The position numbers were made by a program, and so were the translations under genes. Shown here piece by piece: positions 10,912-23,324 of a DNA stretch of 64,000 bases (positions within the stretch are counted from its first letter, which is position 1; the number at the start of each line of letters is the position of its first letter). The notes below the pieces were generated by a model that was not told the origin of the DNA, made no database searches, and saw only the letters and a program-made list of their open reading frames with translations. Origin of the DNA: Beta vulgaris subsp. vulgaris (Eukaryota > Streptophyta > Magnoliopsida > Caryophyllales > Amaranthaceae); NCBI RefSeq assembly GCF_026745355.1, contig NC_079206.1:39973779-40037778 (forward strand), in the 5' to 3' direction.

Positions 10912-12347
10912 ATGAATTCCTCTTCCTCGTCGAATAATCCCGACCACCTAAGAGTTGGTCTTGACACTAGAACTGATAGCCTTCCTTCTTCGACACATTA
11001 TATAGTTGGGACTATTCTCGCCGGTCATGCATTTTATTTATATGAATATAGACGACAAAATCAGACGACCCAGTCTTTACCTATGCAGGATAATCTGGAG
11101 AGCAACAAGAAAACTGCACATCCTAGACGCGGAACAAATCTCCCGGCCTCCAGTTCTGAGATGGAGGCAACAACTAGACGAATCCCTGATGATGGGGAGC
11201 ATGAAAGTTAAAGTGCACGTCCGACACTCGAGCATTCTTCCCCTAGAAGCGTCGAGGAGGATAAACACCTCTAAATAACTTCTGAAGCAAGCCCGTTTGG
11301 AAGAGACATGGAGATGGAAGAGGGACATGAAAGAGAAAGTGAATCAGGTCCTTCCAATGATTCGGGCGACCCCTTTACGACCTTGTATGAAATTGCAAGA
11401 CGCCTATGTCCCCTTTCTGACCCTAAAGATATATTCTATCCAACAATGGTGGCCAGGAAGAGTAGGTACTGACCCTTTGCACCTTTCCTCGGCCATTCCT
11501 CTACCGGGTTATACCTTTGTTTTTCTAGGTATGGACAATACAGTTCTTAGTGCTCCCACTGGCCACTTTGCCGTCTATCGACTGACCTTAGATGCAGGAA
11601 TAAGATTTCCCCTTCACCATTTCATTGGCCGATTGCTGCATTATTACTACATTGGCCAAAACCAATTGACCCCCAACTCTTGGCAGAATATTTTAAAATT
11701 TTTGGCCGTCTGTGAGTTGAAGGGCGTTCCTCCATCCTTGTCGGCCTTTACCTATATACATTACGTATCTAAGGTCCCCAGAACTGTAGAGGGGCCATAG
11801 TTTGACGTCCGCAACCGTCATGGCTTCCTTACTTCTTGGGATAAGACAACCAAGATGCACGCATGGAAGGCCAAATTTTGGTTCGTCTAGGCGCCTAATG
11901 AGGCAGCGGCAAGGAGGTACCGATATGTTAGCCGTCCGCCCACCAACAGTGGACGAAAAACGTCCTTCTTAGAGTTGGAAAGCAGTTCTTAAGAAGAACT
12001 GGTAGAGTACTTCATAATAGTGGAGTATTCTACCCCGAACAATTCCTCTTTTAAGGGATCGTCCAATTGGATACCTTTCAATGAGATGTAGTACAATGAT
12101 AACTTCCTTGTCGCCGATGGCTTGCGATCGGCCGAAGATAGAGGTATAACTCATATTTTCTTATGTGAAACTCCTCATCCGAGGTCTTAGTCCTACTAAC
12201 AATTTGATTTCCCTTACAGCCCCTGCCAAAGTTGCTCTAAAGAAATATGTGATGGGAGACATAAGTATGTCAAAGTTCACTAGCTCCTTTTGGAAAGAAT
12301 ACAATAAAGTAGGCTACGAGAAAAGGACGGATACCTTGGTTAGTTAA
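10912..12347 (+). pseudogene. T2 antisense ORF with Transposase_28-type domain
   Basis: Second copy of the antisense additional ORF, here on the plus strand because T2 is inverted. It starts MNSSSSSNNPDHLRVGL at 10912. The frame shifts near 11010-11100 and again before 11460. The core then reads GIRFPLHHFIGRLLHYYYI, followed by NQLTPNSW and CELKGVPPS, the Transposase_28 (PF04195) pattern. Stops at about 11800, 11890, 11990 and 12090 correspond to sense codons in the T1 copy. The last exon-like block (MSKFTSSFWKEYNKVGY) ends at 12347. It is broken, but its alignment with T1 confirms the gene structure. Confidence 0.8.
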
Positions 12348-12850
12348 TTTTATTTTTGGGTGTGTGGATGGGGATCCTTGGCATTATGACAAAGGCCAAA
12401 AGAGAGCTAATTTCTCTCGGCCAGGGGCCCTCGTCCAGGAGCCCTCGTCCATAACCTATGCTCTCATTTTATGACGAAGTGCCATCAAAAGAGGAAGGTG
12501 GCCACTCAGGTTGTCTTCACTTGTGAGGCCTTCGTCTTAGTAATTAACTTGCCTTTCTGGACAAGGCCTTTTACCGGAGGGAAGGCGGCCAACAACTTTT
12601 CAGCCGGCTTCCTTCTTCAGGTGGCATTCGTCCGAAAGTTATTCTGTTCAGATTTTTTCTCCTAAAAATCTGATTTTTCCCTCATATCTCTCAAGTTAGT
12701 TGGAAGATATTTTTTTAATTAGTTGGATTTTTTTTCTTCCAAAAACGTGTACTATACACGGTTTTTATTTATTTTCTTTTATTCCTACTTCCTAAACCAA
12801 AAATAACTCCTTTGTTTTACTTCTCATAAAACCTGAAAACCCCTCCACAA
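12348..12850. other. Degenerate T2 remainder
   Basis: Sequence following the T2 antisense gene. It has GTCCA-rich motifs near 12430-12460 like those in the T1 spacer, then becomes T-rich. The join to the next (copia) element lies somewhere around 12660-12850, and no clean boundary is visible. Confidence 0.35.
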
Positions 12851-12853
12851 AAC

Positions 12854-14730
12854 ATGAATCCCAAAAATACTTCTCACTCTCTCTCCTCCCACAAATCCGA
12901 AAAACCCTCTCCTTCCTCCATTAACATTGAATCACCTACTCCCATGGATATCTCTCCAAATTCATCAACAAGAATCCTAAGAAAAAGGAAAACAATTGAG
13001 GAGACGTGGAAATGGAAGTGGAAGATCAACATGCAACAAGTGAGGAGGAATCGGATGTTCCCGAGAGAGGAACAATAAGAATTGCTCGAAAAAATACCAC
13101 GACATCTAGGTATGTTCATGGTTTTTTCATTGATGTTTCTTGGTGTAAAAGAGTAAATTTTCGTCAATTGCTCAATATGATCAAGTTTCAAGGTTGGGAG
13201 CATCTTTTTGTGAATTGTTATGGAAATAGTTTATTCCTAAACTAATGGATGAATTTTGTGAAAATTTTCCATTGATGAAGAAGGGACTTGTTCTACTTTG
13301 GTAAAGGGAACCCAAATTGATTTTAATGCTAAAAAATTGGGTAAATTGCTTGGTGTTCCTGTGAGAGGAACTGATGTTTATTTTAAGAAGCAACGTGGAT
13401 CCTATCCATTTTCGGATATCTCTTTTGATCAATTGATTGTTAAATATGGTGGTCAAAAGGGAAAAACATTTCTTGATCATAATCTTCTTTCTCCCTACCA
13501 CAAAATTTATTTCACATCCTAAAGAAAGCCTTATTGCCTCGTCTTTCTAAACGTGCTCAAGTTAGCATGTTGGACTTGATTTATATTCATTGTTTAGCCT
13601 CTCATAAACACATAAACTTTCCCTCTTTAATGATTCAACACATGAGTCATTGTATTGAAAATGGTTTTGTTGTTGGATACGGGGCTCTAATAACCGAAAT
13701 CTTGCTTAAATTCAATGTGAAAATTTCGGGGGCTCAAACCATTGGTGTATCTACGGGAAATATGTTGAATGTGCGTGCCTTGAATAATTGATACGTTTGT
13801 GTTGTGAATGGGAAGTAATCAAGGGAAGGGCTAACCTTGATGATGATGAGGATGATGAAGTATATGATGATGTGGAAGAAGAAGAAGAAAAAGAAATTGA
13901 AGAGAAGAAAACTGGAAAAATTGGAAAAAGGCAAAGAAAAGAAAAGAAAAGAAAAAGAAAAGAAAAGGGAAGAAGGTGGTTGAAGAGGTGGTAAACCGGT
14001 TACAAAACACTAGAACTAGTCAAAGAGTTCAAAACATGAAAGTGCTAAATTTTCCTTTGCTTGACACAGATGAAAGTTTTGAGGAAGATGAAGTTAGGGT
14101 GATTGATAAGGAAGATTATGAATCTAACCTTCCTCCTTCTAGGGAACAGACTCCTGTTCCTATGGAAACCAATCCTCCTTTTCCTCCATCTCCACCAAAA
14201 TCTGTCACCTCTACCATGCCCACAAATGATCCTATTCCCTCTACCTCAAACCTCTGTTTGTTCCTAAAGTAAGGAAACAGAGTTGTTCCCATTCCAGAGG
14301 AACAACCTGCTGTTCCCAAACCTAAGGAACAACAGCCCACCAAATCCTTCTCAAAATGCTCCGTCTTCTCAAAATCCTACCATTGGTTCTACATACACGC
14401 TAGCTCATGCTAGAAGATTGGATTATTTGTTTTCTTTGGTTATGGGTCATTCGGAAGCAATGATGGAGTTTGCTACGGAATCCAAGAATTTGAATGGGTT
14501 AGTGAAAGGGGTAATGCACAAAGTTGACAAAGCCTTGGAAGGACAACAAGTGATCATGGTCGACTTGTGAACTTTCTTCCTCCATCAAGTATGAACTCTG
14601 GTATTGAAGTTGGAAGATGTGTGCTCAGAGTGATAATACCTTGGCCGAAAATCATAAGGAGGTGATGGCTAAGCTTAATGATGTGGTGGAAGAAATCGAG
14701 CAACCTCCCTCTCCTAAACCATAAACCTCT
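12854..14730 (+). pseudogene. Sirevirus-like 3' ORF with 'putative plant transposon protein' domain
   Basis: Broken ORF just upstream of a Sirevirus-type LTR, in the place where Sireviruses carry an extra (often called env-like) ORF. It starts MNPKNTSHSL at 12854. The frame changes near 13010, 13250 and 13520. Middle segments (FQGWEHLF; GTQIDFNAKKLGKLLGVPV; then DLIYIHCLASH and GYGALITEILLKF) fit the domain called putative plant transposon protein (Transposase_32-like, PF20167). Beyond it are an acidic then basic stretch (13830-13990), a Pro-rich region with repeated GGAAC/GTTCC motifs (14130-14340) and a helical tail to about 14720. No gag or pol of this element is found to the left, so it is a fragment. 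Confidence 0.65.
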
Positions 14731-15223
14731 CCTAGTTTAGTTTTTTTTTGTGTGTGGGAACATGAACTTTTTAATATTTGTCTTTTCTATCTTTCTATTT
14801 TAATCATGCTACAATGGAACTTGTTAATTTGATAATTCTAGTTTAATCTTTTTGCATGTGTGCGTCTAAATGAATGGCTAATATTCTTGGATTGCGGTTT
14901 TGAGAGTTGAATGCTTTATTTGCTTATACTAACCAAATTGTTTCTCACAAGTTTGGTGGTGTGATGTGTTTAGTAGATAATTCATCTTTTTGAAATCGTG
15001 GACTAATGTTTTTGAAGATGCCAAAGGGGGAAAGAAAGGCAATCAGAGTAAATTTTTTTTGTCATGGATTATGTTCTCATTTTCTCTTTACAAAAAAAAT
15101 AAGAGTCAATATATATAATTAATTTAACTTGGTTACATACTTTGTTAAAATTATTTTTATGACTTATGTGTATTACATTTATTAATTATTGCCTTTTGTT
15201 GTCATCTTCAAAAAGGGGGAAAT

Positions 15224-16739
15224 TGTTGACCCTTGAGTTTTGAAGATGACCTAACCACAAAAGACATAGTATATTTTATTTATGTTGTTGCAAGGTAATT
15301 CATGCTCGAGCTAAGAGAATACTTGATTGAAGATTAAACGGAGAATTAATCAAGATCGAAGTAAAGATGTTCGAGAGATGAAGAATCAAGCATGGAATGA
15401 AGATTAGAATACATTGGGTGTATTTATTATCTTCATGTTAAGGTTGAGTAAAAGCTTAATTAAGTTCGTGGTGAATTCTCAAAGGAACTTGGTTCTGTTC
15501 CCATGAAAGGAACAGACCTGGCACTATAGGAACAAGGTTAGGGAACAAGACTTAAAACTGATTTAGGAACCCTAAGATCTAATGTTGTGCGCCTAATAAA
15601 TTGCGCCCAATATGTTGTTAGAGTTTTTAGGGTTGTTTTAACTAAGATCCACTATTTTAGGAATTTAGTTTAAGTTTGTTAGGAAAAGATTTTAAAAAGA
15701 TTTTCTGATTTTAATTTAACGATTTTCAAATCTTATCTTTTTATCTTTTATCTTTTATATTTTATTTAAAAGATTTTGTTTTCAAAAATAATATTTTTCC
15801 GGTTTTTAAAATGTTTCGGTTTTTAAAATATAAAATTGTTTTTCGATTTTATCAAAAGATATTTTTCCTAAAAACTAGCTAAAGTAAATAAATATTTTAT
15901 TTCCTAAAAATTGGATTACACGCCTAAAAAGATACTACTACACGTTTTTGTAGTTAGTGGATTAAGTGGCTTAGTTAATTATCCTCCAAGTATTTAATTA
16001 AATGAGTTTAATTATTCTTCAAGTTTTGTAAAACCACGTAATATGTTACTGCTTCCCTTATGGAGTGAAGTAGTGGATTAGTGGGATGTTTTACTTGACA
16101 TAAAATATTTAATTTATTTAATTAATTAATTAAAATCATGGAGATCATGTGATAATGGTTTAATTAGTGGAGAACATGTCTTGTCTTAATTGTCTATAAA
16201 TAGGCGTCTAATTCCTTAGAACAATTTGTGTCCGACTTAGCTAATTTGTCTTAGTTATCTAAAAGAGCCAGTGCCTTTTCCTTAAGAGAATTCATACTTA
16301 CATTAATCGAGTTTATTACTCTTCCATTGTTTTACAAAGTGTATTTTAGAAAAAGGGTTTGAGTGAACTCTTGTAAGTGTGAGAAGCTTTGAGTGAAGCA
16401 AGAGAAAGAGAAAGAGAAAGGAACTTCGAGTGAAGTTTGAGAGGAACGTCAGTTGTGGGAACCTTCGTTGGGAACTTGAGTTGAGTGACTTAAGTTGAGA
16501 ATCGAGAGAAAAGTAATAGGTTGTAATCAGAGTTGTTTTGGCCTATTATAGTGGAAAGTTGTTTTAAAATCCCTTGTGGTCGAGGTTGTTTCTTCCTACT
16601 AGGCCTAGGAAGTTTTTCCTCGCTAAATCTCTCGTGTTCCCATTGTTTATTCCCAAGTTGACTTTTAATTCCGCAAAAAGTATAGCTTATTCTCTCACTA
16701 TAATTCCCCCCCCTCTTATAGTGCTCATATTATACAACA
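15224..16739 (+). mobile_element. 3' LTR of a Sirevirus-like Ty1/copia element
   Basis: 1516 bp starting TGTTGACCC and ending CAACA. It is preceded immediately by a purine tract (AAAAAGGGGGAAAT), the Sirevirus arrangement where the LTR opening mentions the same ATCTTCAAAA/TTTTGAAGATG motifs. The end region (TTAATTCCGC, then a C run and CTCTTATAGTG) matches the end of the solo LTR at 42630-44765. The 5' LTR is missing and no target duplication can be tested. Confidence 0.75.
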
Positions 16740-16897
16740 TTTCTTATTTTTTTAAAACATAAAAATAATTTATTTGACTTTCAAATTGTCAGCCTTTGAA
16801 GAAATAAAACATTTAAATACTAAAATATATTTAAACATAAATAATTATACATGATAATATATTCATAAAAGTAATAAATTTACGGGGGACTATAGTC

Positions 16898-18241
16898 CAC
16901 TACTAGTAGAATAATTGCTTATTGTTGCGGTCATTAAGTGGCCTATTGCGGCGGTTTTGACCGCACAACAATTGAGGGCTCATCAATAGGTAATTAACAT
17001 ATTGCTGCGGTTTTTTATCGCAACAACATGCCAAGCTATTGTTCCTGTTCCTAGCCAAAACCGCAGCAACAGGTCATAATTTATTTTTTATTTATCTTTT
17101 TGGAAAATATGTTAGACAAGAACTAACATTATGAGTGAGAAACTGAAAAATGAAAGATGTTTCCGAAATCACAACTCACAATTTTATGGGCAAGTAAAAC
17201 ATATATTAAAATGTTATTTGTTAAGGTTGATTACATCCAACTAATATAACTATATCATAATTTTCCATAGATGCAAACAATAACCAATCCTAATTAAAAA
17301 AACAAGAATCAAAACTAATAAAAACAAGATCTGGAAGAATGGAAATAAAATTAAAAGTTACGAAAACAAAGAAATAAAAAATTTAGATATGGCGGTTGAC
17401 AAATTCACCCCTTGCGCCGCGCCTCCACAACCGAACTCCTCTCTCTCCTTCGATCAACTTAAACAAATCCATATCTACTCATTTTACAACTAAGATTGAA
17501 AGAAGAATGGCAGAAACTCATTCACATAACGCCAAACTCTGACGGAACATTCACTCGTTTGCTGAAAACTCCACCATTGTGAGGAGAGGAGTTCGGTTTT
17601 GCTAGGGTCTTCTTCGAACCACTTCTAATTCTCTTTATTTCGAACCACTTCGTTGCTCAATGGTGAAGGAATAAGGGTTAGACGGAACGAAAAGCACTTC
17701 GCGAACGATCGAGCAACAGCGCTGGGATTTGCGAGCGACGACTGTCGGTCGTGTATTTCCGACGAAGAAAGAGGAGAGAGAGGTTGTTTATATCGAAGTG
17801 TTTGCCTTACCGTGTATTTCTGATAAAGAAATAGGAGAGAGAGTGAAGGAGGGTGAAGGAGTGAGGCGCTAAGGAAGAGGAGAGTGAAGGAGGGTGAAGG
17901 AGATCTGCGAAAATGAGAGAGGAAGTAGCAGGAGTGAGAGGGAGAAGTGATAGGGAGGGGTGCGGGGAGTTATTTCATAGTTAGGGTTTTGTACCATCTA
18001 TGGCAGCGATTCAATTGACAACATATTGTGTCTTTTTATTGATGTTGTTGTATATAAAAACTGCAGCAATAGATTTGGTCAAACCGGTTAAATAATTTTG
18101 AAAATCTCCCATTGACATCCATTGTTGCGGTTTTCACCCAGAACCGCACCAATAGGTTGATTTTCGATTTTTCTTTTTCTAAACGTGATTTATTAATGCG
18201 TATGGGTAAAATCGCAGCAATAAACAATTATTCTACTAGTG
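16898..18241. mobile_element. Non-autonomous CACTA element
   Basis: About 1.34 kb. The left end is (CAC)TACTAGTAGAATAATTG and the right end is its inverse, CAATTATTCTACTAGTG. Subterminal GC-rich motifs (TTGTTGCGGT / ACCGCA) occur in both orientations at both ends. Inside is a CT-rich, gene-leader-like stretch at 17400-17980 without a transposase. The left end has one base different from the right, and flanking 3-bp sequences (GTC or CAC left, ACC right) do not match, so the left base is uncertain by about three positions. Confidence 0.75.
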
Positions 18242-19539
18242 ACCCCTCTTAAAAGAAATTTTGTCAGGTTTGAAAGGAAGCTGTCTTCCTTTCAAATACC
18301 TTAGTGTTGCCATATGTTCTAAAAGAGTCTTAAATGCTCAATGTGAAGTGTTAATTGAAAAGATGGTTGCTAGAATTAAAATTTGAAGCTCTAGGAATCT
18401 ATCATATATTGCTAGTCTCTAATTCATTAGGTATGTTCTTATGAGTCTTCATATGTATTGGGCCTAAGTGTATACCTTGCCTAAGCGATGTGGAGAAAGT
18501 GCGTAGAGCATTTATGTGGTCTGGTGAGGCTTACAAGGTAGGTCATGGTAGATAGCTTGGCATAAGTTGTGTTGTGGGAAAGTTCATTCTGGTTTGGGCT
18601 CCAAGAATGTCAGTGTGTGGAATATGGCTAATATGGGCAAGAATGTATGGGACTTAGTAGCTAAAAAGGATAATATATGGGTCAAATGGATCCATGTTGT
18701 GTATTTGAAGGATGATCAATGGGAAATTATGTTCGAAAAGTTAGTGGTAGCTAGTATTGGAGGAAAGTTTGTGCTACAAAGGAAATTCTGAAGAATTACT
18801 TCACCAAGGCAGAGTTTTATAGCATGTATCCGTACTCGCTCAAGTTGGTGTACCAAAAAATGATAGGAGAGAAGGAACATGTCCATTTGGATCATATAGT
18901 TTCGAATTGGTTATATACTCCGAAGAATAAATTCATAGCTTGGTTGGTTTTCCAAGAGAGACTTTAAATAACAGATAAGTTGGCAATTCTTAGTGTCTCT
19001 AATTCAGATCTATGTCTGATATGTAGCGCTGCTACTGAAATGTATAAACTTTTTTTAGGTGTGAATTAAGTAAGAGATGTCTTCAATACATTAAGCCATG
19101 GTAGGGTATCAAGCTTGTGAGTGATGATATGCACAGGCTAATTCAGTGGATTTGAGGGAAAAGAACAACTAATTTTAGGAAGCAAGTGTGGTATATTGCC
19201 CTTGCTGCAATTATCTATTTCTTCTGGAGATGTAGGAACACAAGGCTCTTGCAACATCATATTCCTACTATCAATGCTAGTGTTAAGCAAATGAAACCTG
19301 TTGTAAAAAATAGGATTTTTGTTATTCTTCCAAATAAAATTTCTGAAACAGATTATAGTTTATCGGTGAGCTTGTAACTGCTATTGAGGTTATAATGCAA
19401 TTGTAATCTCTTTTCTTTGCTTGAGTTGTGGAGTTCAACCTAGTTGGTTTACACTATCTTGCTAAGTATAGGTTGTTTGGTGGTTTGCAATATATACTAC
19501 AAAACTAACTTAGCAAAAAAAAAAAAAAAAAAAAAAAAA
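18242..19539 (+). pseudogene. 5'-truncated L1-type LINE, ORF2 C-terminus and poly(A) tail
   Basis: The peptide FERKLSSFKYLSVAICSKR, with later SSRNLSYIASL, LGSKNVSVWNMANMGKNVWDL and DNIWVKWIHVVYLK, is the conserved region downstream of the reverse transcriptase of plant L1 elements, running into the zf-RVT region. Many stops and frameshifts are present. A T-rich 3' UTR is followed by a 25-base A run at 19515-19539, the expected LINE 3' end. The 5' end abuts the CACTA right end. I see no target duplication. Confidence 0.8.
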
Positions 19540-20829
19540 GAGTTTTACCCAAATACACTTTTTAGATTATTTAATTTTGAAGAAAAATTATAATTTTAGA
19601 AAATTCCCTAGTGGAGTCACCAAACTATACACATGTGATATGATTATCATATTTTGGTTCAAAGAGACTCGCCAATTAATTTTTTAGGTTGGTCTTTTAG
19701 CACATAAGATCTTATTCTGATGGTCACTTAATTAAAATCACATAATTCATAGGTAAGTAGATCAGTTATACAGATTATCGTATTAGTAGGTGTGACCTAT
19801 TAATGTTTGAATTAGCAAACAATAAAATAATGGTGATCATGAAATTTAGAAGAGGAAAGATTATACAAAATATATACAAATTTATACCTTTATGAATATA
19901 AAGATATACAACATGATCATATGTAGATTATTAGTATAATAAATAATAGTTGCAATTGACCCTCATGATTATTATCTTTGTCCCCTAGGTCTGATTGTAT
20001 GGATGTTGGAGGAACAATTTTTGGGCTTGAAGAAGGAAGAACTTGAATGAAGATTTGAAGATGAAAGAATTAGAATTCTTGAGATCAAATGTATTTGAAC
20101 ACGGTTTGAATATAGTTGAATTTGGTTTAGATGTGTTTTTAGACAGGTTTTTGGTGTTTAGATATGTTGAAGCATATATAAAGTCCAACTGAAAATATGA
20201 GTAAAAATAGGTATTAATAGCGCCACTAAGAAAACACAACACTGCGGTAGAAACACGAAACGTGCGATTAACGCATCGCCGGTGCGCCCAGTGCCCCACA
20301 CATAAGGATTGTGCCTAGTGAATCATCTTCGCTTTTGACGCATAAGCTTCAAATCGCCTGCTTTAGAAATTTTTATCTTAAAACCGTTTTAAATTATATT
20401 TTCTCGATAATTATCAAGAATAACATAATTAAATCACAAATTCTATTTTATGAACTAATGTTTAAATATTTATTTGAAATGGGCTTTTCTTTTAATTGAA
20501 CATTTAAATATTTTGACAAAAAGAGATTTTGGGCATAGCTTTTGATTGCTCTTCTTCAATCTCGACCAAGTAGGACAACACTATAGTTCATCATTTTGTG
20601 CTAAAAGTGTTGACACATTTATGTGTCTACACGAACAATCACAAATTCTTTTTGCCGATGTATATGCATTTACTTAGGTTTTTTTTAGATGTGACATAAA
20701 TTAGCAAAATCAAATTTAGTTTTTTCTTAGAGCCTACTCTAAGTTAAGTTTCGTTAGTCAGATATTTAGACTTAACGGAAGTTTTAAGTTCTAATCATTC
20801 AGTGGGAAGTTGAGAACATCCCAATTACT
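19540..20829. other. AT-rich region without recognisable gene
   Basis: Only short open frames, none with a recognisable domain or codon structure. It may contain old retrotransposon sequence, but I can assign nothing. Confidence 0.4.
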
Positions 20830-21300
20830 CACTAGTGGAAAAAAGTTCAACCCATGAGGTCAAAATTGGGCTTACCACTGCGGTTTTGGGAAGCAACTAT
20901 TGGATTCGCAGCAGCCCCCAAATATTGATTGATCCAGTCCTGAACTGTAATAGTTAATCATTTACCTCTACAGTTTAGGGTCAAAATCGCAACAGTTAAT
21001 CTATTAACTACTACGGTTTTTTAACTGTTGCGGTTTTGGGTCAAAACTGTAGCAGTTTAGCAACCGAAAAACCAATTTTTTTTTCATTATTAATCAATAC
21101 AAAATCAATAATTTAAATTATCATTTTATTAAGCATATTATGCTCAATTGAAGTATAAACATAAATAATTAGATACATAAGAATATCTACTATAATTCTT
21201 ATATCATACTCAACTATAGCTATATACATTGAACATAATGACATATATAATATCATTCTCAACTATAAATATATATCAATAATCTAAATGTGTTTGTTAT
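20830..21300. mobile_element. Left end of a CACTA-like element
   Basis: Starts CACTAGTGGAAAAAAG, the terminus type also seen (inverted) at 31482. Subterminal motifs such as ACTGCGGTTTTGG and its complement (CAAAACTGTAGCAG) repeat in both orientations up to 21060. No matching right terminus was found before 24.4 kb, so the element is truncated or its right end is too diverged. The gene fragments at 21301-23420 may be cargo of this element. Confidence 0.6.
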
Positions 21301-22580
21301 TTATGGTTTAAATGACTTCAATTCCAACAACCTTGAGGAGTCGGGGTCAATCGGTACCAATTTCCATCTTTCTTGCACCGTATTATATACAGTGGCGTAT
21401 CCAAGAATTACGGGATGGGGGTACGGATGAGAAAAAATCAAATAAAACAAAATACAATACTTGAGTTAAGTTACGACTAAAAATTCAAATCAAAATACAA
21501 TGCCAATATCAATTAATGATTCAAATTACAACTAATAGACTTTTGTGATTTTCCTCCACTTCTCTTCCAAAAAGATTCTAAACTTTTGTTTTTCATCTTC
21601 CAAATCTAGTATAAGTAAACATATTATTAGTATTAATACCAAAGTTCCTTGTTTCAAATTACATTTCACAACATTGAACATTTAATTCCAAATTCAACTA
21701 ATTTCAATTCACAACCTCTATTTCAATTTTACAATCTCTAATTTCAATTCAAGTAATCTCAATTTCAATTCAAGTAATGAAGTAATATCTGATTTCAATT
21801 CAAGTAATTTCAATTCAACTATGCAAGTAATTAGTAATCTCTAATTTCAATTCAACATTTAAATCTCTAAGTTCAATTCAAGTAATCTAATTTCATAATT
21901 CATAATTGCACAACATTTAAATTTCATTTTCATAATTTTTTATTTCAATTTGAAATATTAATTCTGAATTCATATCAAAATGAGAAATCTATCATTTATA
22001 AATTAGCAAAAAGCCAGAAATTATAAAAAAATTGAAAAAAAAGTGGCAACGGCTTACAGAGTTACAGTTGCTGAGTTCTGCTTCTTACTGCCGCTGCGGG
22101 GGTGGCGTCTCGCGGTCTCGTGGGCTCGTGAGTCGTGGCGACAGAAGAACTCCGGCAAAGGGCAAAGTGCAGGGGCGGATCTACAACAAGTCGGCCTCCG
22201 GCTGCAAAATTGCGACAACAACGTCTACAAGTCTGGGCGCTGGCTCACCGGCTGCAAAGTGTGAAAGTGGCGACAAGAAATCCGACAGCCCGGCACTCCG
22301 GCAGGCGAAAAAGAAAGAAAGAGAGAGAAAAGAAAAAAAACGTTATCTTCAGACTGACCAGAGGAGAGAGAAAGAAGGGGAGTAGAGCAGTAGACGCGTG
22401 AGTGAGAGAGAAATTAAATGAGGAGCGTCTTTTGTCAGTCTTGGGCCCCGTTTCTTTTTTTTTTTCTTTTTTCTTTTATTTCCTTCAAAAAAAAATTTGA
22501 AAATGGGGGTACAGCTGTACCTACTGTACCCCCAGTGGATTCGTCCCTGATTATATACTGTTCGCGCTTCTCACAACTAT
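21301..22580 (-). pseudogene. Terminal exon of an unidentified gene, split by a hAT element
   Basis: With the hAT element and one copy of its 8-bp duplication left out, the minus strand reads EARTVYNTVQERWKLVPIDP and SSRLLELKSFKP, then stop at 21303-21301. The coherent, non-repetitive peptide ending in a stop suggests a genuine 3' exon. Upstream on the same strand (22580-22620) the frame has stops. I do not recognise the protein. It may be captured cargo of the CACTA-like element starting at 20830. Confidence 0.45.
21390..22549. mobile_element. Non-autonomous hAT element with perfect 8-bp duplication
   Basis: 1160 bp. Left terminus CAGTGGCGTATCCA, right terminus (inverted) CAGGGACGAATCCA. 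Both ends are followed inward by a GGGGGTAC motif. The flanking 8-bp ATTATATA is identical at 21382-21389 and 22550-22557. There is no transposase. The centre has imperfect tandem repeats of a TTTCAATTCAAGTAAT-like unit (about 21700-21890). Near the right end three overlapping open frames at 22032-22401 are a GC-rich segment, probably not coding. Confidence 0.9.
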
Positions 22581-22754
22581 GAAAGCTTGAAATCGCTAAA
22601 TTAAGGCAGACATGCAAAATTGATTCGTGTCACGATTACTTGAAAGAATCCCTTTAGTGGACTAGATGTAAGAATGTCTATGACAGATTTACTTGACATA
22701 TTTAAGTTGGCCAAGCAGTTGGTGCCTTGGTGGAAGATTGCTCAAAGGTATCGT

Positions 22755-23035
22755 CTAGGTTAACCAAGGGTTCTCCTTTTAACTGTTTCCAAATAGTGCA
22801 AGCTGGAACTCTTCCTGCGCCAAAAGCAAGAGAACAATTAAACAATGGTGTCAATTAAATATACTTCAGTTAAGCAGGGAGGAAGGTGACATCAGAAACC
22901 TACTAATGAATCCCATGAGAATACTAACCTTGTGTATTACGCCATCATCAATTATGGAGCTTCTCAATTTCTTAAATAGCTTATACAACGCCTCCACTTC
23001 ATTCTGTGTGACTGCACATATCAAAGCTAACGAAA
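22755..23035 (-). pseudogene. Calcineurin B-like (CBL) gene fragment, two exons and an intron
   Basis: The minus strand reads [19 protein letters not shown] followed by IIDDGVIHK, ending in a GT splice donor at 22928-22927. After a 114-base intron, GCGCAG precedes EEFQLALFGNS at 22814. This is the second-to-third exon junction of plant CBL calcium sensors, which contain (D/N)[20 protein letters not shown] and HKEEFQLALF. A stop follows GNS, and the rest is too diverged to follow. No EF-hand downstream of this point remains. It is a broken fragment with intron retained, so it was moved as DNA and not as a processed copy. Confidence 0.8.
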
Positions 23036-23324
23036 GAGAAGGTCAAGAAAATTTATTCGTACACAGATTATCTTATGCGTTAAGCCCTTAACATACTTTA
23101 AAATACTCCTCCAAAGTTGTATTTGAGAAATCGTGTAAACAGATTAGCATCTACCCTTTGGAGCTCCAATGAAATCTTTTTTAGCTTAGATCATTCTCCC
23201 ATGAGCAAAATATTAACATGGTATATAACAAAAGATAAATGGCTAAAAAAATAACAATAAAATGGGGGAGGGGGGAGGAAATGAAATCAGAATGAAACAT
23301 ACCACATCCAAGGAACACCTGGTA

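Noticed and set aside
13734..13934. Minus-strand 66-codon frame rich in Phe
   Set aside because: Complement of the Glu/Lys-rich segment of the Sirevirus-like ORF, a shadow of that sequence.
16895..18244. Target duplication for the CACTA element at 16898-18241
   Set aside because: Left flank GTC (or CAC) and right flank ACC do not agree, so I do not claim a duplication there.
22032..22401. Three overlapping open frames of 73-117 codons
   Set aside because: They lie in a short GC-rich part of a non-autonomous hAT element, in different frames over the same bases, with low-complexity Arg/Lys ends. Openness is explained by base composition.
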